DNA of 64,000 nucleotides from Salipaludibacillus aurantiacus (GCF_900111295.1 NZ_FOGT01000002.1:306882-370881), one strand, 5' to 3'. Shown: positions 31,871 to 40,873, counted from the stretch's first letter. Notes: generated from the letters alone by a model not told the origin. Program-made: numbers and translations.

Positions 31871-31900
31871 AGTATAAGATAAGTCCTCTAAAACCGTCAA
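31871..31900 (-). promoter_or_regulatory. Sigma-A promoter of the ileS T-box transcript
   Basis: TTGACG (31900-31895) and TATACT (31876-31871) on the minus strand with an 18-bp spacer, immediately after the divIVA stop. Confidence 0.75.
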
Positions 31901-31908
31901 GGCTTCAT

Positions 31909-32415
31909 TTAAATGTTTTCGTATGTCTCTTCTTCTTCTTCCTCTTCAATGACAGGCTGGGAAATCATGTCCCAGTCATCGTTGTTCAGCATTTCAAGCT
32001 GGGCTTCAAGCAGCATTTTAAACCTGGTGCGGTAAACAGAAGCCTGCTTTTTCAATTCTTCAATTTCAAGTGAGATTTTACGGGATTTAGACAACGCTTC
32101 GTTAATAATTCTGTCCGCATTTTTCTCTGATTCTTTAATAATCAGCTTCGCTTCCTTATCTGCACTCCGTTTAACATCTTCTGCTGTCTCCTGAGCTACA
32201 AGAATGGATTTATTTAATGTCGTCTCAATGGAAGAAAAGTGATCAAGCCTTTCCTCAAGCTCCTGAACCCTGTCATAAAGCTCATTTTTTTCTCTGATCG
32301 CCAACTCATAATCTTTAATGACCTGATCTAAAAATTCATTTACTTCGTCTTCGTCATAGCCTCGGAAACCTCTTGTAAATTCCTTGTTATGGATATCTAA
32401 TGGAGTTAATGGCAT
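31909..32415 (-). CDS. divIVA: Cell division / polar scaffold protein DivIVA
   Basis: A 168-residue coiled-coil protein that senses negative membrane curvature at poles and septa. The lipid-binding N-terminal domain (MPLTPLDIHNKEFTRGFRGY, DEDEVNEFLDQV) is followed by long coiled coil and an acidic EEEEEEETYENI tail. The ATG at 32415 is preceded by GGAGGTG and aligns with other DivIVAs. In B. subtilis it recruits MinJ/MinD and, in sporulation, RacA. Confidence 0.96.
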   Translation of the reverse strand: MPLTPLDIHNKEFTRGFRGYDEDEVNEFLDQVIKDYELAIREKNELYDRVQELEERLDHFSSIETTLNKSILVAQETAEDVKRSADKEAKLIIKESEKNADRIINEALSKSRKISLEIEELKKQASVYRTRFKMLLEAQLEMLNNDDWDMISQPVIEEEEEEETYENI

Positions 32416-32496
32416 ACAGAAGAACACCTCCGGATATTTGTTGGTATGTAAATCCATTCGACACAGAAAGGAAATATCCTTTCTATGGTATTTTAC

Positions 32497-33270
32497 TTAC
32501 GAGGGGAAGCCTATTATAAGCCGGTGTTTCCCTTTCTTAGTCTGTCCGTCCATCTCCAGTATTTCACATCTTCCTGCACCTCTGACGGACAGTACATCTC
32601 CTTTTGCCAGCGGATAAGAAGGATCATCAACTACTTTCCAGTCCACTTTCACTTTTTCACCAGTAACCAAAGGTTTAACTTTAGCTCTGGATAAATTAAA
32701 TGCCTCTGCTATTACAGTATCCAGTCTCATGGAAGAAACAGTAATAAATTTTTCTTCTAACGATTTAACCTGCACCAGTAAATCTTCTTCTTCAAGCGGC
32801 TTTAATTTAATTTTAGCCTTACCGGCAGATTGAAAATTTACTTTAATATAATCGGCTACTTCTTCAGCTACTATTAATTGAAACCGGCTGTTATCAGTAA
32901 TAATATCCCCAAATTTTTCCCTCTTCAGGCCTAAGCTCATAAGCGCTCCCAATACATGGCGATGCTCAAGGGTAACAAATTTCCCGGGGTACTCTATTTC
33001 AAATAAAGAAATCTGGAAATCTTCTTTTTCCGGGACCAGGTAATCCGGATAAAAAAGCGCCCGTTTTCTTTCAGTGGCGTCATGCCCGCCCTGGAAATCA
33101 ACTTTAACCTCTTCACTATTCCCAACAATCTGTTTAATAATCTGTTGCTGACGAGGGTCAAGAAAGTCTGTTAATTTAGCACGGTATTCCACTTCGGCTG
33201 TTTGTTTCCAATCAATTACCTGGTCAACAAAAGAATGCTCGTCTTTACGAAAGTGTTCGTACAGGGACAT
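32497..33270 (-). CDS. ylmH: S4-domain RNA-binding protein YlmH
   Basis: A 257-residue protein with a C-terminal S4 domain (~180-245, SMRLDTVIAEAFNLSRAKV). Family YlmH has been linked to rescue of stalled 50S-peptidyl-tRNA complexes alongside RqcH, which is also in this window. The ATG at 33270 gives MSLYEHFRKDE like the B. subtilis start MDIYQHFRKDE; the ribosome binding site AAAGGG is rather far (11 nt) and a GTG at 33279 is an alternative. Confidence 0.9.
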   Translation of the reverse strand: MSLYEHFRKDEHSFVDQVIDWKQTAEVEYRAKLTDFLDPRQQQIIKQIVGNSEEVKVDFQGGHDATERKRALFYPDYLVPEKEDFQISLFEIEYPGKFVTLEHRHVLGALMSLGLKREKFGDIITDNSRFQLIVAEEVADYIKVNFQSAGKAKIKLKPLEEEDLLVQVKSLEEKFITVSSMRLDTVIAEAFNLSRAKVKPLVTGEKVKVDWKVVDDPSYPLAKGDVLSVRGAGRCEILEMDGQTKKGKHRLIIGFPS

Positions 33271-33285
33271 ATTCAACACAACCCT

Positions 33286-33549
33286 TTATAAAATCAGAGA
33301 AAATAAATACCTTACTCCGTCCATAGCAAACCGGAGCGCGAAAAGAGCAACAATTGGAGATATGTCGATCATGCCCAAAGGCGGAATAATCTGTCTGAAA
33401 GGTGCAAAAAACGGTTCTACAATTTTACCTATAGTCTGACCGAAATTTGACTCTCTCGCATTTGGAAGCCAGGACATAAAAATATAAATGATACATATAA
33501 ACCAATAGATCTGCATAGCCTGCAATATAATTCCAGCTACAAATTCCAC
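33286..33549 (-). CDS. ylmG: YggT-family membrane protein YlmG
   Basis: An 87-residue protein with two hydrophobic segments (about 5-27 and 60-85) and the family motif FMSWLPNARESNFGQ and FRQIIPPLGMIDISPIVAL. YggT/YlmG proteins are membrane proteins tied to division-site and nucleoid organisation, mechanism unknown. Conserved place between sepF and ylmH. Confidence 0.9.
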   Translation of the reverse strand: MEFVAGIILQAMQIYWFICIIYIFMSWLPNARESNFGQTIGKIVEPFFAPFRQIIPPLGMIDISPIVALFALRFAMDGVRYLFSLIL

Positions 33550-33571
33550 TAACTTTCACCTTCCTCAATAT

Positions 33572-33994
33572 CTATGATTGCTCAAACATTTCTGAGATGG
33601 AGCCGGTCACGTTGACATTATCCGGCGTACAGAGAAAAATATTTGAACCAAGTTTCTGGATGTCCCCTCCAATAGCGTAAACTGTACCGCTGAGAAAATC
33701 CACTATTCTTTTTGCCTGATCTCTGGAAATCCTTTGGAGATTAATAACGACAGCTTTCCTATTCTTCAGATGGTCGGCAATTTCCTGAACTTCGTCATAA
33801 CTGTGCGGTTCCAGAAGCAGCACTTTTGCCTGGTTCTGAATACTGCTTAAACTGACAATATTTTTTTTATCGGTTTTTTTACCACGTTCAATGGGATGAT
33901 GAGTTTCTTCAATGTCATCTTCAATTTCAATTTCTTCTTCATCATATTCATCGTCTAACGCGAAAAAACGCTTGAATTTCCGTTTAATTGTCAT
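33572..33994 (-). CDS. sepF: Cell division protein SepF
   Basis: A 140-residue FtsZ-binding membrane anchor. An N-terminal amphipathic helix ([14 protein letters not shown]) is followed by a strongly acidic linker ([16 protein letters not shown]) and the SepF domain with [20 protein letters not shown] and [18 protein letters not shown]. It polymerises into rings that bundle FtsZ. Confidence 0.95.
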   Translation of the reverse strand: MTIKRKFKRFFALDDEYDEEEIEIEDDIEETHHPIERGKKTDKKNIVSLSSIQNQAKVLLLEPHSYDEVQEIADHLKNRKAVVINLQRISRDQAKRIVDFLSGTVYAIGGDIQKLGSNIFLCTPDNVNVTGSISEMFEQS

Positions 33995-34008
33995 TGTTTC
34001 ACCCCGCT

Positions 34009-34692
34009 TTATTTTTCTTTTCCAACAAGTGAAGAGCCAATCCGGACAAAAGTGGCCCCTTCTTCCACAGCAATTTCAAAATCATTTGACATCCCCATTG
34101 ACAACTCATGGCACGGAGCGTGGGAGAGCTTTTTCTCTTCAATGCCTTCTTTCAGTTCACGCAGTTTTCTGAATGCAGACCGGAGTAACGTGTGATCGTC
34201 TGTATACGGTGCCATGGTCATTAATCCAGCCACTTCAATGGAAGGATAATTTTTTAATTCTTCAATAAATGAGAGAACCTCCTCAGGCGAAAGACCCGAC
34301 TTTGACTCTTCCCCTGTTACATTAACTTGCACAAAACATTTCTTGTATTCGCCTGGATTGGTGCGCTTGTCTATTTCTTTCGCTAAAGAGAGACGGTCAA
34401 GCGAATGGATATAGTCGAAGGCATGAATCATTTTCTTCACTTTTTTCGTCTGAAGGTTTCCAATAAAATGCCACGTGACGCCACTTCCTATTTCTTCCCA
34501 TTTACTTAAAGCTTCGTCAAGCCTGTTTTCTCCAATGTGTTCGATACCTGCTTCAACAGCCTCTTTTGCTGTATCGACCGATACATATTTTGTTACAGCA
34601 ATAATATGTACATTATCTGAATCTCTATTTGAACGTTCACAAGCTTTTTTGACAGAAGCTTGTACATTTTTATAATTATCTTTAACTGACAA
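34009..34692 (-). CDS. ylmE: PLP homeostasis protein YlmE (YggS family)
   Basis: A 227-residue single-domain TIM barrel that binds pyridoxal phosphate. The PLP lysine is in IIAVTKYVS (~37), and [17 protein letters not shown] and [11 protein letters not shown] are family hallmarks. I take the TTG at 34692, since AGAGGAG lies 7 nt upstream; the ATG at 34710 would be read before that site. Confidence 0.92.
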   Translation of the reverse strand: MSVKDNYKNVQASVKKACERSNRDSDNVHIIAVTKYVSVDTAKEAVEAGIEHIGENRLDEALSKWEEIGSGVTWHFIGNLQTKKVKKMIHAFDYIHSLDRLSLAKEIDKRTNPGEYKKCFVQVNVTGEESKSGLSPEEVLSFIEELKNYPSIEVAGLMTMAPYTDDHTLLRSAFRKLRELKEGIEEKKLSHAPCHELSMGMSNDFEIAVEEGATFVRIGSSLVGKEK

Positions 34693-34747
34693 TCGACAAA
34701 CTCCTCTCATTAAAAATTAGTCAGAGCAGGATAGGGAAAACAGAGAA

Positions 34748-34799
34748 AAATAAGGGTTCGAAGGGAGTTTTCCATCTCTCTTGTAAAAAACCCTTATTT
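34748..34799 (-). terminator. Terminator-like hairpin in the ylmE leader
   Basis: Eleven-base-pair outer stem AAATAAGGGTT/AACCCTTATTT plus an inner AAGAGAG/CTCCCTT stem, followed on the minus strand by TTTTTCTCTGTTTT. It lies after the promoter at 34837-34865 and before ylmE, so it may end ylmC transcripts or attenuate ylmE. Confidence 0.6.
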
Positions 34800-34836
34800 C
34801 CCAATCTGCAATGTAATTGAAAATAAACTCTCTTAA

Positions 34837-34865
34837 AGTATAAAGAATCTTTACTAATCAAGCAA
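34837..34865 (-). promoter_or_regulatory. Sigma-A-like promoter upstream of ylmE
   Basis: TTGCTT (34865-34860) and TATACT (34842-34837) on the minus strand with a 17-bp spacer, ~145 bp before the ylmE start. Confidence 0.6.
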
Positions 34866-34937
34866 TGGTTTCCATTAATGATATATCGAATATGTCAGGG
34901 AAATTGATGATTTTATCGAATTTTATGGGTGTCTCAG

Positions 34938-35201
34938 TTAATCCTCAACATAATCTGCGGGGGCTCCCCCTTTGTCCAGCCTGACAAGAATAACATCAGA
35001 ACCTATTTTAACAATGTTTTTCCATGGAACTACCGTTTCTTCATCTTTTTGGAATAAATTTTTCATTCGTCCGCCGCCTATAACGATAGAATTCACTCTG
35101 CCTCTTTCGAGATCAATATCGATGTCAGTCAGGTGGCCTAATAACTTTCCATCTGAGAGGTTGACAATATCTTTTGACTGAAGCTCTGACATATTAAGCA
35201 T
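34938..35201 (-). CDS. ylmC: YlmC/YmxH family sporulation protein
   Basis: An 87-residue PRC-barrel-like protein (SELQSKDIVNLSDGKLLGHLTD, VPWKNIVKIGSDVILV). YlmC/YmxH proteins are conserved in spore formers; molecular role unknown. AAGGGGCGG precedes the ATG. In B. subtilis ylmD lies between ylmC and ylmE; here a 245-bp space with promoter and hairpin takes its place. Confidence 0.88.
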   Translation of the reverse strand: MLNMSELQSKDIVNLSDGKLLGHLTDIDIDLERGRVNSIVIGGGRMKNLFQKDEETVVPWKNIVKIGSDVILVRLDKGGAPADYVED

Positions 35202-35303
35202 GGTTATACCGCCCCTTTTCTGTCTCTTCCTAATAAAATATTATGCTTTCCTTCTTCGGGATATATCAAAAAAATAAGGCTGGCATAAATCCATGTTAAA
35301 AAG

Positions 35304-35333
35304 AATCGCCCTCACTGTGAGTGAGAGCGACTC
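35304..35333 (-). terminator. Second terminator-like hairpin after sigG
   Basis: Eleven-base-pair stem with one mismatch (TCGCCCTCACT at 35306-35316 with AGTGAGAGCGA at 35320-35330), then TTCTTTTTAAC on the minus strand. Backup to the hairpin at 35341. Confidence 0.6.
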
Positions 35334-35340
35334 CTGAAAA

Positions 35341-35380
35341 AAAGGTTTCTTAAGTGATGACGGTAAGAAACCTTTTTCAC
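35341..35380 (-). terminator. Terminator of sigG
   Basis: Perfect 12-bp stem AAAGGTTTCTTA/TAAGAAACCTTT (35341-35352 with 35364-35375), with T runs on both strands, after the sigG stop at 35408. Confidence 0.85.
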
Positions 35381-35407
35381 ATTATACGGGACTGCTTTAT
35401 TCTTAAA

Positions 35408-36193
35408 TTATTCTCTGGCGTGCTTATTCATCTGATTTATGGCTGCTTTCTCAAGCCGGGAAACCTGCGCCTGGGAAATACCTATTTCATCAGCTACTTC
35501 CATTTGAGTTTTCCCTTGGTAAAATCTCATATCCAAAATCGTTTTCTCACGTTCATTTAAACGGATCATTGCTTCTTTTATAGCAATGTCCTCAATCCAG
35601 TTAACATCTTTTTGTTTATCATCACTGATTTGATCCATAACGTAAATTGGATCACCCCCATCGTTGTAAATGGGTTCAAATAAGGAAACAGGATCTTGTA
35701 TAGCATCGAGTGCAAAAACCACTTCTTCTTTTGGTACACCCAATACTTTAGCTATTTCCTGAACGGTGGGTTCCCTTTCCCTTTTCTTTTCACTCATCAT
35801 ATTATCTCTGACCTGAAGTGCTTTGTAGGCAATATCCCGAAGCGACCTGGAAACTCTTATTGGATTATTATCCCTAAGGTACCGGCGGATTTCCCCGATA
35901 ATCATAGGGACAGCGTAAGTTGAAAACTTAACATTCTGCTCCAGATCAAAATTGTCAATAGACTTCATTAAGCCTATACAGCCTACTTGAAAAAGGTCGT
36001 CCACAAATTCCCCCCGATTATTAAACCTTTGAATCACACTCAGGACGAGCCGCAAGTTCCCATTGACCAGTTTCTCCCTTGCTTCAGAATCTCCTTCTTG
36101 CATTTGCTTAAACAGAATACGCATTTCCTTGTTTTTTAAGACCGGTAATTTAGACGTATCTACACCACAAATTTCTACTTTATTTCGAGACAA
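35408..36193 (-). CDS. sigG: Forespore sigma factor sigma-G
   Basis: A 261-residue sigma-70 factor that drives late forespore genes. SRNKVEICGVDTSKLPVLKN at the N-terminus, the region 2 core FDDL-like VDDLFQVGCIGLMKSIDNFD, the region 2.4/3.0 segment and the region 4 HTH TQMEVADEIGISQAQVSRLE match B. subtilis sigma-G. I take the TTG at 36193 because GGGAGGG precedes it by 6 nt and the protein then aligns end to end; longer readings run into the leader. It lies 127 bp after sigE with its own promoter and a ribosome-binding-site hairpin. Confidence 0.96.
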   Translation of the reverse strand: MSRNKVEICGVDTSKLPVLKNKEMRILFKQMQEGDSEAREKLVNGNLRLVLSVIQRFNNRGEFVDDLFQVGCIGLMKSIDNFDLEQNVKFSTYAVPMIIGEIRRYLRDNNPIRVSRSLRDIAYKALQVRDNMMSEKKREREPTVQEIAKVLGVPKEEVVFALDAIQDPVSLFEPIYNDGGDPIYVMDQISDDKQKDVNWIEDIAIKEAMIRLNEREKTILDMRFYQGKTQMEVADEIGISQAQVSRLEKAAINQMNKHARE

Positions 36194-36196
36194 TGG

Positions 36197-36250
36197 TTTC
36201 CCTCCCATCAGGAGATAAGTTACAAAAACAGTATCTCCGCGGGAGGGAAA
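36197..36250 (-). promoter_or_regulatory. sigG leader hairpin that can hide the ribosome binding site
   Basis: Outer perfect 10-bp inverted repeat (TTTCCCTCCC at 36197-36206 with GGGAGGGAAA at 36241-36250) and inner perfect 7-bp repeat (36211-36217 with 36232-36238). In the minus-strand RNA the Shine-Dalgarno GGGAGGG of sigG is the 3' outer arm. Only readthrough RNA from sigE would carry both arms. Confidence 0.7.
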
Positions 36251-36258
36251 ATTATGCA
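36229..36258 (-). promoter_or_regulatory. Sigma-F/sigma-G type promoter of sigG
   Basis: On the minus strand TGCATA (36258-36253) and GATACTG (36235-36229) are 17 bp apart, close to the sigma-G consensus TGMATA and CATAMTA. Autoregulation of sigG by sigma-F and sigma-G is known in B. subtilis. The predicted start near 36222 falls in the hairpin loop. Confidence 0.65.
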
Positions 36259-36320
36259 GGCGATCATTTCTGAAAAAAATGTATAAAGTGCTCAAACCTT
36301 TGCAGGAGTAAAGAGAATAG

Positions 36321-37040
36321 CTACACCATTTTATTAAATTCTTTTTGAAGACGCTTTATAATCCTCTTTTCAAGTCTGGAGATATATGACTGGGAAATGC
36401 CAAGCATATCCGCTACATCTTTTTGAGTTTTCTCCTCTTCGCCTGCAAGTCCGAAGCGCAGTTCCATAATTTGTTTTTCCCTGTCATTCAGGCTCCGTAA
36501 AGCTTTCAATAGCAGCTTTCTGTCCACCTTCTCTTCAATTCCTTTTGTAATAATATCTTCTTCAGTTCCTAATACATCTGACAGCAGCAGCTCATTGCCA
36601 TCCCAGTCAATATTCAGCGGCTCATCAAATGACACTTCCGACCTTAATTTATTATTTCTTCTCAAATACATCAGAATTTCATTTTCAATGCATCGTGATG
36701 CGTATGTGGCCAGCTTGATTTTCTTCTCCGGATTAAAAGTGTTGACCGCTTTAATCAGCCCGATGGTTCCTATACTAATCAGATCTTCTATATTGATCCC
36801 TGTATTTTCAAACTTGCGGGCAATATAAACGACCAGCCTTAAATTTCTTTCGATTAAAATTGATCGGACAGACTCATCCCCGTCAGGCAGTTTTTTCAGA
36901 AGGTAAGCTTCTTCTTCTTTAGATAAAGGCGGAGGGAGCGCTTCACTTCCTCCTATGTAAAATACCTCATTGGATTTTAACTTTAATTTATTCAGGAGCC
37001 GGTACCACCAGAGCTTTAAACGAATCGTATACTTTTTCAA
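36321..37040 (-). CDS. sigE: Mother-cell sigma factor sigma-E (pro-form)
   Basis: A 239-residue pro-sigma-E. The first ~28 residues ([19 protein letters not shown]...) form the membrane-binding pro-sequence that SpoIIGA removes, just before the conserved [12 protein letters not shown]. Regions 2 ([18 protein letters not shown]) and 4 ([20 protein letters not shown]) are typical. TTG start at 37040 with AGGAGGAG upstream. It drives early mother-cell genes. Confidence 0.97.
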   Translation of the reverse strand: MKKYTIRLKLWWYRLLNKLKLKSNEVFYIGGSEALPPPLSKEEEAYLLKKLPDGDESVRSILIERNLRLVVYIARKFENTGINIEDLISIGTIGLIKAVNTFNPEKKIKLATYASRCIENEILMYLRRNNKLRSEVSFDEPLNIDWDGNELLLSDVLGTEEDIITKGIEEKVDRKLLLKALRSLNDREKQIMELRFGLAGEEEKTQKDVADMLGISQSYISRLEKRIIKRLQKEFNKMV

Positions 37041-37062
37041 CAGTATCTCCTCCTCTTAGTTG

Positions 37063-37971
37063 TTATGCCTGTTTTCTTTTTTGCATCATTCCGGGGTGAA
37101 GCAGGCAGTCGTACTCCCCTTTCTCCCCTAGTGAAAAATGACTTAAGCCGAGCAGCGTTCCCGGGCATTCATAAGACAAACCATTCTCAAAAACTACTAC
37201 TTTTTCCGGTTTGATTGTCCATAGGAATTTTTGTTCTGTCCCAACCGTCCGGTATGGAACTATAGAGACCTTCCCAATATAGCAGGAGGGAATATCACCC
37301 ATACTTTCCGGTGAGCTTTTTGATAATGTAAAGATTTCCTGTGGAAACTGCTTTTCTGCCTTGTTCATATCAATGACCATGACCGGCTTTTTCGTAATCG
37401 GGTCAGTCAGCTGGTTCCCGCTGTCTACAAAACCTTTCAACTTAATCTCACGGCCGCCTAATACGATTTCTACGTCCATCGTTTCATCGAATCGGATTTT
37501 AGAAGCTTCAACCGCTGCAAACCGCTCTTTAGAATAAAAAAATATTAACGGAAATCCAACAATGACAAACAGCCAGCTTATGGGACTGCCGAAGCTGTTT
37601 CCTCTTGTAGCAAAAGTACCTTGAATAAAAGAAGAATCGACTTGCAGAAAAAAATGAAGTCCTATTAATCCTCCGCCGGCTGCAAAATTAACAAAGTAAA
37701 ACATAAGCAAGGCTTGGACAAAAGAACGTAATTGATGGGATGGGAAGGTAATAAGAATAATAATTACTGAGTAGAGAGCCTTCAAAAAAGGATTCATCAT
37801 AAAGTGAAGAACCGGTATAAACATCACCCATACATACATAGACGCAAAAAAAGCTCCTGCAAAAAGTCTTTTTTTAAGAACTTTTCTTTTTAGTACAATC
37901 GAAGTCAGCAAAAGTAAGAGTAAATCTATGAAAAAATTTAGCAGCCAAATTACATCTAAATAAAGAGTCAT
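37063..37971 (-). CDS. spoIIGA: Sigma-E processing aspartyl protease SpoIIGA
   Basis: A 302-residue membrane protease. Five hydrophobic segments in the first ~150 residues are followed by a cytoplasmic aspartyl-protease-like domain with the catalytic Asp in KGFVDSGNQLTDP (~180). It cleaves pro-sigma-E after signalling from SpoIIR. Start ATG at 37971 with GGTGG; 22 bp before sigE. Confidence 0.94.
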   Translation of the reverse strand: MTLYLDVIWLLNFFIDLLLLLLTSIVLKRKVLKKRLFAGAFFASMYVWVMFIPVLHFMMNPFLKALYSVIIILITFPSHQLRSFVQALLMFYFVNFAAGGGLIGLHFFLQVDSSFIQGTFATRGNSFGSPISWLFVIVGFPLIFFYSKERFAAVEASKIRFDETMDVEIVLGGREIKLKGFVDSGNQLTDPITKKPVMVIDMNKAEKQFPQEIFTLSKSSPESMGDIPSCYIGKVSIVPYRTVGTEQKFLWTIKPEKVVVFENGLSYECPGTLLGLSHFSLGEKGEYDCLLHPGMMQKRKQA

Positions 37972-38004
37972 TTATGCCACCGTCCAACTTCGAATTTAAG
38001 GATT

Positions 38005-38037
38005 AGTATATCTTACAGCCCCCACTAAGTCTGTCAT
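38005..38037 (-). promoter_or_regulatory. Long-spacer promoter of the spoIIG operon
   Basis: ATGACA (38037-38032) and TATACT (38010-38005) on the minus strand are 21 bp apart. The B. subtilis spoIIG promoter also has an overlong spacer (22 bp) and depends on phosphorylated Spo0A. TGACAGA at the -35 is a partial match to the 0A box TGNCGAA; I see no second clear box. Confidence 0.5.
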
Positions 38038-38213
38038 TTTTTGCCACGAAAAAGAAACTTATTTTAATAGATTTTCAGGGATTGTGTCAGCACAATAAAC
38101 TGTATAAATAAAGACATAGAGATGGAAAGTGGGACAGTGGTTTCCGGGGTCATCAGTATTACCTGTAATTTTTTCTACAGGCTTAAAGGACACCGTTTCA
38201 GAAAAAATGGCAT

Positions 38214-38253
38214 AAAAAAAGAGCCGGGATCTATTAAATCCTGGCTCTTTTTT
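38214..38253 (-). terminator. Terminator of ftsZ
   Basis: Ten-base-pair stem (GAGCCGGGAT at 38221-38230 with ATCCTGGCTC at 38238-38247, one G-U) flanked by A and T runs, so it works in both directions. Between it and spoIIGA is only a CCTGTA/TACAGG hairpin (38162-38181) and no gene. Confidence 0.85.
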
Positions 38254-38275
38254 AATTAACTGTTCAGTTTGAAAT

Positions 38276-39454
38276 TTACCGTTTGCGGCGATTTCTAAGA
38301 AATGTAGGGATATCGAGAGTATCCATTTCATCATCGGCAGGCTGATTATTTGGAGCAGGCTTAGGAGTCTCCTGTGAAGAGGCTGCTTCCTCTCTGGAAT
38401 GAGACTGCTGAGTCTGACTTTGCTGAGGCTGCTGACGCTGCTGAGTCTGCTGACGCTGCTGGCTGATTGATGGCCTCTGAGGTGATGTTTTTTCAGCTTT
38501 TTGCTCATCAAACCCTGTAGCAATGACTGTCACTACAATTTCATCTTTTAAGTTTTCATTGATGACAGACCCAAAAATCATATTTACTTCGCTGTCAGAG
38601 GCTGTAGAAACAATTTCGGCAGCTTCATGAACCTCAAACAAGCTTAAGTTAGTACCACCGGTAATGTTCATTAAAATACCTTGCGCACCGTCTACACTCG
38701 TTTCAAGTAAAGGTGAGGAGATAGCCTTTTTAGCGGCTTCAGCCGCTCTGCTTTCACCAGTAGCTACACCTATACCCATCAGGGCAGATCCTTTTTCACT
38801 CATAATTGCTTTAACATCAGCAAAATCCAGGTTAATTAAACCAGGAGTAGCGATTAAATCAGAAATCCCCTGAACACCTTGACGCAGGACATTATCGGCT
38901 TCCCTGAATGCTTCAAGCATAGGTGTGTTTTTGTCTACAATTTCCAGTAGGCGGTCATTAGGTATCACAATTAATGTATCAACTTTATCTTTTAAAGCTG
39001 CAATTCCATTAGATGCCTGAACCATCCGCTTTCTTCCTTCAAATGTAAAGGGGCGGGTGACAACACCAACAGTTAATGCTCCAGCTTCTTTTGCAATTTC
39101 CGCAATGACCGGAGCAGCACCTGTTCCTGTTCCCCCTCCCATACCAGCTGTAATGAATACCATATCTGCACCTGTTAAATGCTCCTCAAGCTGTTCCCGG
39201 CTTTCTTCCGCAGCTTTTTTTCCAATTTCCGGGTTAGCTCCTGCTCCAAGTCCTCTGGTTAATTTACCGCCTAATTGCAGTTTTTCTTCTGCTTTTGATA
39301 AATGAAGAGCTTGAGCATCAGTGTTTACTGCGATAAAATCAACACCTTGAAGACCATTTTCAATCATTCGGTTTACAGCGTTGCTTCCGCCTCCGCCGAC
39401 ACCTATAACTTTTATTGTTGCTAATTGTTCCATATCCATTTCAAATTCCAACAT
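38276..39454 (-). CDS. ftsZ: Cell division GTPase FtsZ
   Basis: A 392-residue tubulin homologue forming the division ring. GTP-binding [12 protein letters not shown] and the tubulin signature [11 protein letters not shown]7-loop [12 protein letters not shown], a Gln-rich linker (~320-370) and the C-terminal binding peptide [13 protein letters not shown] for FtsA/SepF. ATG at 39454 with GGGGGATCG upstream; the in-frame ATG ten codons earlier is less likely. Confidence 0.98.
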   Translation of the reverse strand: MLEFEMDMEQLATIKVIGVGGGGSNAVNRMIENGLQGVDFIAVNTDAQALHLSKAEEKLQLGGKLTRGLGAGANPEIGKKAAEESREQLEEHLTGADMVFITAGMGGGTGTGAAPVIAEIAKEAGALTVGVVTRPFTFEGRKRMVQASNGIAALKDKVDTLIVIPNDRLLEIVDKNTPMLEAFREADNVLRQGVQGISDLIATPGLINLDFADVKAIMSEKGSALMGIGVATGESRAAEAAKKAISSPLLETSVDGAQGILMNITGGTNLSLFEVHEAAEIVSTASDSEVNMIFGSVINENLKDEIVVTVIATGFDEQKAEKTSPQRPSISQQRQQTQQRQQPQQSQTQQSHSREEAASSQETPKPAPNNQPADDEMDTLDIPTFLRNRRKR

Positions 39455-39507
39455 TTTCGATCCCCCAATCCGAGTTCGTTCCAATTACAGTTCAGAGCCG
39501 TTCTGCT

Positions 39508-40809
39508 CTACTCAAAAAACATTTTAAACATATTCGACACTTTCTTCTTCACACCTGGATTTTCTTTAGTTTCTTTTACTTTTGTCTTAGTCTGCTTCGG
39601 TTTCTCTTTTCTTTCTTTCTTAATTTCTGTACTGCCTTCATCTAAAGGTTCTAATCCGGACATTATCTCCTTACCTTGTATACGAACATTTCGATGCGCG
39701 AAAGTAATTAGGCCAACGCCATTGGTATATTGCGGTTCCCGTACACCAATATAATCCGGGATAGCTACTCTTACATTCTTCTGCAGCACCTCTCGGGCAA
39801 GTTCGAGTACACCAGGCATCTTAGCTATGCCGCCCGTAAGAACGTAACCACCGGATAAATCCTGATAGCCCAGCCGGTATATCTCTTTAAGGACGAGATG
39901 AAACATCTCTTCCAAACGAGGCTCGATAATATTCGCAAGCTGCCACTGGGAAAATTCCTGCGTCTGATCACTGCCAATCTCCGAAACTTCGAAAGTTTCT
40001 TCATCGGAGGCAAGATCTATGAAAGCATGTCCATGTGTCACTTTCACTTTTTCTGCTTCCTCTGTAGAAGTCCGGAAACCAACTGAAATATCGTTGGACA
40101 TGTGGTCTCCTCCAATTGGAATCTGGCTGGTTCCCTGCAAGACCCCATTTTGAAACACAGAAACAGTTGTAGAGCCGCCCCCCATATCAATCAGAGCCAC
40201 TCCTAAGCTTCTTTCATCTTTTGATAAAGCTATAGAACCGGCTGCTAAAGGCTGAAGCACAATATCTGCTACTTGGAGGCCTGCTTTTTCAACACAGCGG
40301 AGTAAATTATGTAACATCGTTTTGGAGCCTGTAATAATTGTTCCTTCCATTTCAAGACGGACACCGATCATCCCGCGGGGGTCATTTATTTCATCGAGCC
40401 CATCAACAATAAACTGTCGGGGAATGACATCAATAATTTCCCTTTCCGGAGGAATAGATATGACTTGTGCAGCATCTATTACTCTTGTAATATCTTCGTC
40501 TCCGATCTCACGGTCATCACTGGAAACAGCCACTACTCCATGACAAGGCTGGAGCTGAATATGGTTTCCGGTCACCCCGACAATTACATGGTTAATACTG
40601 AGTCCAATCATTCTTTCAGCTTTTTCGACAGCTTTTTTAATAGACTGGACAGTTTCATCAATATCAACAATCGATCCTTTTTTTATACCTTCAGAGCTGG
40701 ACTCGCCAACTCCTATTATATTTAAAGATCCGTTGGTCATCTCTCCGATAATCACTCTTACGGATGATGTTCCGATATCTAATGTAACATATGTATCATG
40801 ATTATTCAT
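39508..40809 (-). CDS. ftsA: Cell division protein FtsA
   Basis: A 433-residue actin-like ATPase that anchors FtsZ to the membrane. Phosphate 1 motif TLDIGTSSVRV, the 1C domain, phosphate 2 LIDMGGGSTTV, adenosine motif GGYVLTGGIAKMPG. The C-terminal linker is very basic and ends with the membrane-targeting amphipathic helix KKVSNMFKMFFE. GGGAGGTG precedes the ATG. Confidence 0.97.
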   Translation of the reverse strand: MNNHDTYVTLDIGTSSVRVIIGEMTNGSLNIIGVGESSSEGIKKGSIVDIDETVQSIKKAVEKAERMIGLSINHVIVGVTGNHIQLQPCHGVVAVSSDDREIGDEDITRVIDAAQVISIPPEREIIDVIPRQFIVDGLDEINDPRGMIGVRLEMEGTIITGSKTMLHNLLRCVEKAGLQVADIVLQPLAAGSIALSKDERSLGVALIDMGGGSTTVSVFQNGVLQGTSQIPIGGDHMSNDISVGFRTSTEEAEKVKVTHGHAFIDLASDEETFEVSEIGSDQTQEFSQWQLANIIEPRLEEMFHLVLKEIYRLGYQDLSGGYVLTGGIAKMPGVLELAREVLQKNVRVAIPDYIGVREPQYTNGVGLITFAHRNVRIQGKEIMSGLEPLDEGSTEIKKERKEKPKQTKTKVKETKENPGVKKKVSNMFKMFFE

Positions 40810-40873
40810 TGGATGGCACCTCCCTTAAACGTTTGACTCATGCTGACTTCTTCCTTCACTAGATAAGAAAGTT

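Noticed and set aside
38162..38181. CCTGTA/TACAGG hairpin between ftsZ and spoIIGA
   Set aside because: Only 6 bp with an 8-nt loop and no U tract; not strong enough to call a site.
38059..38523. A 154-codon minus-strand frame past the end of ftsZ
   Set aside because: Its first half is an out-of-frame reading of the Gln-rich ftsZ linker, and it then crosses the ftsZ terminator.
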